From NCBI GenBank assembly GCA_026786125.1, contig JAJAYU010000379.1, positions 1 through 8,552 of the forward strand: DNA of 8,552 nucleotides, read 5' to 3'. Below are positions 5,852 through 8,552 of the stretch, one piece after another. The position numbers and the translations under genes are program-made. This DNA is from Chamaesiphon sp. (lineage in GTDB: Bacteria > Cyanobacteriota > Cyanobacteriia > Cyanobacteriales > Chamaesiphonaceae). The notes below the pieces were generated by a model. The model was given only the letters and a program-made list of their open reading frames with translations. It was not told where the DNA came from and did no database searches. How positions within the stretch are numbered: position 1 is the first letter of the stretch; each line of letters starts with the position of its first letter.

Positions 5852-6829
5852 ATGAATAAATATTGGTTTTATCTGGGCGTAATCAGCAGTTTATCAATCC
5901 TCACCACTAGCTGTGGTGGTGACAGTAAGCCACCCACCCCAGCAGCTAGTCCCGCTGCTGTTGCCCCCGCTGCGACTACTCCTGCGGCTCCTGCGCCAGT
6001 TGCCACCTCCGCGACTACTCCTACAACCAAAGCTAATCCAGCCGCTACCACCGCCAAGCCAGTAGTTCCAGGCAAAACTCCAGTTGCCATCAAACCTGTC
6101 TCAGTTGATGTTGCTGCCGGATTGATTCCGCCGACCGATGGCGAAAGCTGGGCAAAAACTGTTGCCAAAGGTCGCCCCGATCCATTTGGAATGCTATCAT
6201 TACAGCCGATTACAGTGATCGAACCCATCGATCCGCTGGTTCAGGTAGCTACACCGCGACAGCCATCAGCAAAGGTTGCTACCAATAATACTGCTGGTTC
6301 TAAACCATCCGTATTACCAACTATTAAAATTGCCACAAGTCCAACTAAAACTACGAAGGGTTCTGGCAACCAAAAGATTGCTAGTAGTGGTAAAAATCAG
6401 CCAGTAACAATTTCAGCAATTCCTAGAACTGGTGTTAACAGAGCTTTACCCAAGATTATTGTTGCACTTAAACAACCTGTAATCGGGAATGTGAAGGCTA
6501 CAGCTAAAGTTGTATCTAATAGCAAAGTTATTGCAGCTAAACCAGAAAGAATTGTCGAAAAACCATTGCAAGCGATGGCAGTAGAAATATCTGGTGTGAT
6601 TGAAGTCGCAGGTAGAACTCAAGTGATTGTGAAATTACCAACTGAATCCTTTAGTCGTTATATTGAAGTCGGCGAGCGGCTTGCTGATGGCAAAGTTTTG
6701 ATCAAACGAGTCGAAGGTCAAAACAGCTTGTCACCAACTGTTGTCCTAGAAGAAGTTGGCGTTGAAGTCCCTCGCAAAATCGGCGATAAACCTACTGAAT
6801 CAGCTATTATTCCAGCACCTATTCGCTAG
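5852..6829 (+). CDS. Proline/alanine-rich lipoprotein with PilP/GspC-like C-terminal domain
   Basis: This 325-residue protein has a signal peptide ending in LTTSCGG; Cys21 is the probable lipidation site. A low-complexity Ala/Pro/Thr linker (25-75) follows, then a KGRPDPFGML motif (107-115) and a basic, Ser/Thr/Lys-rich stretch (140-235). The compact C-terminal domain (about 240-312) reads ISGVIEVAGRTQVIVKLP, then YIEVGERLADGKVLIKRV, then VVLEEVGVEVPRKIG. The order is lipobox, disordered linker, xxDPF motif and a small beta-rich domain with a GxxLxDG turn. That is the plan of PilP and GspC periplasmic proteins, which link inner-membrane pilus or secretion parts to the secretin. I infer this by pattern only. 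Its place after sigF agrees with a pilus role. An AGGT lies at a long spacing before the ATG, and a strong terminator follows. The alternative is a cell-envelope lipoprotein of unknown function. Confidence 0.72.
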   Translation: MNKYWFYLGVISSLSILTTSCGGDSKPPTPAASPAAVAPAATTPAAPAPVATSATTPTTKANPAATTAKPVVPGKTPVAIKPVSVDVAAGLIPPTDGESWAKTVAKGRPDPFGMLSLQPITVIEPIDPLVQVATPRQPSAKVATNNTAGSKPSVLPTIKIATSPTKTTKGSGNQKIASSGKNQPVTISAIPRTGVNRALPKIIVALKQPVIGNVKATAKVVSNSKVIAAKPERIVEKPLQAMAVEISGVIEVAGRTQVIVKLPTESFSRYIEVGERLADGKVLIKRVEGQNSLSPTVVLEEVGVEVPRKIGDKPTESAIIPAPIR

Positions 6830-6846
6830 TTATTCAGATTATCATC

Positions 6847-6880
6847 AAAAAGTCCGATCGAGTTCGATTGGGCTTTTTTA
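6847..6880 (+). terminator. Rho-independent terminator of the lipoprotein gene
   Basis: Left arm 6847-6861 and right arm 6864-6878 pair over a long stem (AAAAAGTCC with GGGCTTTTT, plus GATCGA with TCGATT), with two wobble pairs. The stem is followed by the end of a six-T run (6874-6879). It lies 18 bp after the stop codon. The right arm runs into the TTGATAA repeat that follows. Confidence 0.85.
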
Positions 6881-6906
6881 ATTAGTTGATAATTGATAAT
6901 TGATAG
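6878..6906. repeat. 29-bp direct repeat with three TTGATAA heptamers, copy 1
   Basis: TTAATTAG is followed by three 7-base units: TTGATAA, TTGATAA and TTGATAG. The 29 bases are identical to 8252-8280, and the flanks diverge on both sides. Here the repeat abuts the terminator of the lipoprotein gene. It resembles STRR heptamer elements of cyanobacteria. Confidence 0.8.
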
Positions 6907-6986
6907 CTAGATTATTAGGATAGATTCTCAATTCCTGTCATAATAATAATTTGGCTAAAGGCAGAGAATTGATATCCGTTGCGTTT

Positions 6987-7006
6987 GTTAATTATCAATT
7001 ATTTAA
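6987..7006. repeat. Inverted TTGATAA-family repeat at the end of the exported-protein gene
   Basis: GTTAATTATCAATTATTTAA is the reverse complement of the TTGATAA-type element. Fourteen of its bases (6993-7006) match the end of ndbB (1152-1165) in inverted orientation. The TGA stop of the minus-strand gene (6995-6997) lies inside it. Confidence 0.55.
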
Positions 7007-7483
7007 ACGAGTATTTATTTTCCATTTTCCTGCTAGTTTTTTAAGACTAATATTAAAAGTGTGTTTTGTATGCCCACTCTCTGAATTTTTGACAAGATCC
7101 AGTTTTTGATTGCTGACATAACGGGCATTGAGAAAATCATAGCCTCGGATATTTTCTTCGACTTCAATTTGAGCCTTTGTATTTGAAAAAGAGACAAGCT
7201 TCAAACTTTCGACCTCATAGAATCGTCGAGATCTACTTGAAATACTCTCCAGTAATTGATTTTTTCTCGCATAGTGATCCGATATCACTTTCTGAATACT
7301 TGAGAGATCTGATCCTGAAATAGTGCGGTTCGGAATTTTAGACTGCTTGGCAAGGGCGGATGGTTTTGATTGACGAGACAACTGATCAGTCGATGTTCGC
7401 TTAATCGATCTTGCGTCACTGATCCTGGCGATCGATAATAAAGTGACGATCGATATAATAGCTGCGGTAGGTAATCTCAGCAT
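6995..7483 (-). CDS. Small exported protein, unrecognised, possible NTF2-like fold
   Basis: I do not recognise this 162-residue protein by name. It begins with a signal peptide: a hydrophobic core IISIVTLLSIA, then SDA as a probable cleavage site after Ala24. A basic, Ser/Lys-rich linker follows to about residue 55. The remainder (55-162) looks like a small alpha/beta domain. It has an initial helix, SDLSSIQKVISDHYARKNQLLESI, then alternating strands (VESLKLVSFSNTKAQIEVEENIRG, then KHTFNISLKKLAGKWKINTRL). The strand ending in GKWKI resembles the last strand of NTF2-like or SnoaL-like domains, which is only a suggestion. There are no cysteines after the signal, so it is probably a soluble periplasmic or secreted protein. 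It is convergent with the lipoprotein gene and divergent from the chorismate lyase gene. No clear ribosome site precedes the ATG. Confidence 0.68.
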   Translation of the reverse strand: MLRLPTAAIISIVTLLSIARISDARSIKRTSTDQLSRQSKPSALAKQSKIPNRTISGSDLSSIQKVISDHYARKNQLLESISSRSRRFYEVESLKLVSFSNTKAQIEVEENIRGYDFLNARYVSNQKLDLVKNSESGHTKHTFNISLKKLAGKWKINTRLNN

Positions 7484-7556
7484 AGATATTAGTAGAAATG
7501 GGGTTTAAGCACAGTACGATCTCTGTCGTATGTACATGCTACCAGAATCATCGATT

Positions 7557-7577
7557 TCGATCGACAGTGATCGATCA
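7557..7577. repeat. Paired GATCGATC-type palindromes
   Basis: TCGATCGA (7557-7564) and TGATCGATCA (7568-7577) are perfect palindromes lying 3 bp apart in the divergent promoter region. Many further GATCGAT copies lie around them between 7400 and 7620. They belong to the genome-wide GATCGA-type oligonucleotide bias seen across the window. Confidence 0.5.
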
Positions 7578-7614
7578 TCTGTGGGCACAATCTATACCTA
7601 GATCTAAATCGATC

Positions 7615-7620
7615 TATGAT
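7615..7620 (+). promoter_or_regulatory. Possible -10 box of the chorismate lyase gene
   Basis: TATGAT is one base from the TATAAT consensus and lies 34 bp before the TTG start. No acceptable -35 hexamer is present 16-19 bp upstream, so support is weak. Cyanobacterial type 2 promoters can lack a -35 box. Confidence 0.28.
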
Positions 7621-7653
7621 AATAGATAGCAATATGAAGATTTATAAAGTATT

Positions 7654-8259
7654 TTGACGATCGACTCCACTCTCCATCCCGAAAATTTAACTTCGACTAG
7701 CTGGAACGCGCTCCAACCAATTTGGCAAGGGGGAGCCGAGTTAGTTCAAACTGGCTTACCGCATCAGCAATTACCACCTGCATGGCAGATACTATTGCTC
7801 GGCGATGGTTCGCCGACGCGACATTTGCAACTACTGACGGGAGAACCCACCGAGGTAGATGTGATTGATATGTCCTCGATCGGGATGGATAATGATCGTG
7901 CGCCTAGTTTGCTCCAGGCAGTACCAGGGCCGAGAGTACGTCGTCAAGTGTGGTTACGGACGACTTCGGGGCAAAGATTGGCTTACGCGACATCCTGGTG
8001 GGAGGAGCGACATGTGGATGAGTATCTGGAAAATAAATCTCTGCCGATTTGGGCGAGTTTGGCAAAATTGCGGACTGAGCTATACCGCGATGTCCAGGGG
8101 ATTTATTATGGTGAGTCACCCGTACTTGCAGCGGCGTTTGGCGAAGCAGGGCCATTTTGGGGTCGTCATTACCTGTTTTGGCACCGTGGGGAGCCGTTGA
8201 CGCTGATTTATGAGGTGTTTTCACCGTACCTTCAGCGGTATCTGGGCAAGCTTAATTAG
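7654..8259 (+). CDS. Chorismate lyase, DUF98/Ycf21 family
   Basis: This enzyme splits chorismate into 4-hydroxybenzoate and pyruvate, the first step toward the plastoquinone head group in cyanobacteria. The Synechocystis homologue, as I recall, is Sll1797 (Ycf21). The 201-residue product carries the family's hallmark LLLGDGSPTRHLQLLTGEPTEVDVI (47-71). It also has RRQVWLRTTSGQRLAYATSWW (96-116) and GRHYLFWHRGEPLTLIYEVFSP (170-191), with the conserved Arg and Glu expected to hold chorismate. There is no signal peptide, so it is cytoplasmic. The frame is closed by TAA at 7645, so TTG at 7654 is the only conventional start that keeps the N-terminal region. No ribosome site is visible. The stop of a 7-codon ATG frame (7634-7657) overlaps this TTG. 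The last three codons fall inside a repeat (8252-8280). Confidence 0.85.
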   Translation: MTIDSTLHPENLTSTSWNALQPIWQGGAELVQTGLPHQQLPPAWQILLLGDGSPTRHLQLLTGEPTEVDVIDMSSIGMDNDRAPSLLQAVPGPRVRRQVWLRTTSGQRLAYATSWWEERHVDEYLENKSLPIWASLAKLRTELYRDVQGIYYGESPVLAAAFGEAGPFWGRHYLFWHRGEPLTLIYEVFSPYLQRYLGKLN

Positions 8260-8280
8260 TTGATAATTGATAATTGATAG
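8252..8280. repeat. 29-bp direct repeat with three TTGATAA heptamers, copy 2
   Basis: This is identical over 29 bases to 6878-6906. It begins inside the chorismate lyase gene, supplies its final Asn and TAG stop, and runs into the short space before the convergent chrA gene. No intrinsic terminator is seen between these two convergent genes. Confidence 0.8.
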
Positions 8281-8298
8281 ATCTGTAGAAACCCAACA

Positions 8299-8552
8299 CT
8301 AATGTCTGAAAAACAATCCAATTTGACCGATGATTGCTCCGCCTAAAACTAACCAGGCTGAATTGACTTGAAACCTGATCCCTAAAATAGCACTACCGAT
8401 CGCGATCGATCCAGCCATCCAATCTAACCGTGGCGGTATCCCAATGGTGACAAGTGCTAACTGGATCGTGACAACTACCATCAAGGCTAATGCACTCACA
8501 TTAACTGCATCCAAAAATGCGGCTAGCCACCTTGCTTTACGCAGATGTGGGA
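8299..8552 (-). CDS. chrA: ChrA family chromate transporter, C-terminal fragment
   Basis: ChrA is an inner-membrane protein that exports chromate, giving chromate resistance, and related members handle other oxyanions. The frame stays open to the window edge, so the gene continues to the right and only about the last 84 residues are visible. The TTG at 8514 is an internal Leu, not a start. The fragment reads ARWLAAFLDAVNVSALALMVVVT, then a run of hydrophobic segments ending FQVNSAWLVLGGAIIGQIGLFF. The FLD-VN-ALM and VN-AWL-LGGA signatures match the C-terminal end of ChrA proteins as I remember them. Roughly three membrane segments are visible. It converges on the chorismate lyase gene with 39 bp between the stops. 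The upstream neighbour and full length cannot be judged here. Confidence 0.8.
   Translation of the reverse strand, partial: PHLRKARWLAAFLDAVNVSALALMVVVTIQLALVTIGIPPRLDWMAGSIAIGSAILGIRFQVNSAWLVLGGAIIGQIGLFFRH

Noticed and set aside
5869..6228. 119-codon minus-strand open frame rich in Ala, Gly and Val
   Set aside because: It is the antisense shadow of the Ala/Pro/Thr-rich linker of the lipoprotein gene. The GC-rich low-complexity DNA keeps the reverse frame open.
7865..8224. Overlapping frames of 111 (+) and 106 (-) codons inside the chorismate lyase gene
   Set aside because: Both lie within a clear DUF98 gene and show no family features of their own.
8299..8514. Complete 71-residue small membrane protein starting at TTG 8514
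   Set aside because: The frame is open to the window edge, and the upstream residues (LRKARWLAAF) continue the ChrA C-terminal sequence, so this is a fragment of a larger gene.

Overview
The window looks like a piece of a cyanobacterial chromosome. The RecA has a cyanobacterial-type sequence with an acidic tail. There is a SigF-type group 3 sigma factor, an NdbB-type NADH:quinone oxidoreductase, a Ycf21/DUF98-type chorismate lyase, and the cyanobacteria-restricted small proteins DUF2973 and DUF2605. GATCGA-type palindromes are scattered throughout, and short heptameric repeats sit in the intergenic spaces. Such heavy GATCGATC use with no exact HIP1 octamer noticed could fit a Chamaesiphon-like lineage, but the sequence alone does not settle the genus.

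Layout. Positions 1-1155 (+) hold the 3' part of ndbB; its N-terminus lies outside the window. A repeat-rich spacer follows (1156-1353). Three minus-strand genes come next: a NucA-like nuclease predicted to be a lipoprotein (1354-2244), a DUF2973 membrane-anchored small protein (2284-2583) and a DUF2605 small protein (2721-3044). A divergent intergenic region (3045-3403) carries a good sigma-70-type promoter, a LexA-box-like sequence at its expected start point, and a run of heptamers just before recA. recA (3404-4483, +) is full length and colinear with its family, but codon 181 is an in-frame TAA where a lysine is expected. After a terminator-like hairpin and about 400 bp of AT-rich DNA come sigF (4884-5657, +) and a proline/alanine-rich lipoprotein with a PilP/GspC-like C-terminal domain (5852-6829, +), which ends in a strong intrinsic terminator. 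A small unrecognised exported protein (6995-7483, -) is divergent from the chorismate lyase (7654-8259, +; TTG start). The right edge holds the C-terminal end of a ChrA chromate transporter (8299-8552, -).

How the genes relate. ndbB and the chorismate lyase both belong to quinone metabolism. sigF and the PilP-like lipoprotein may be linked through type IV pili, because SigF controls pilus and motility genes in Synechocystis. The surface nuclease, RecA and pilus-linked genes loosely suggest DNA uptake, but that is a guess from proximity. No mobile element, CRISPR array, tRNA or rRNA was seen. The items most worth a second look are the single-codon interruption of recA, the LexA-like operator in front of it, the PilP-like lipoprotein, and repeats that overlap stop codons.
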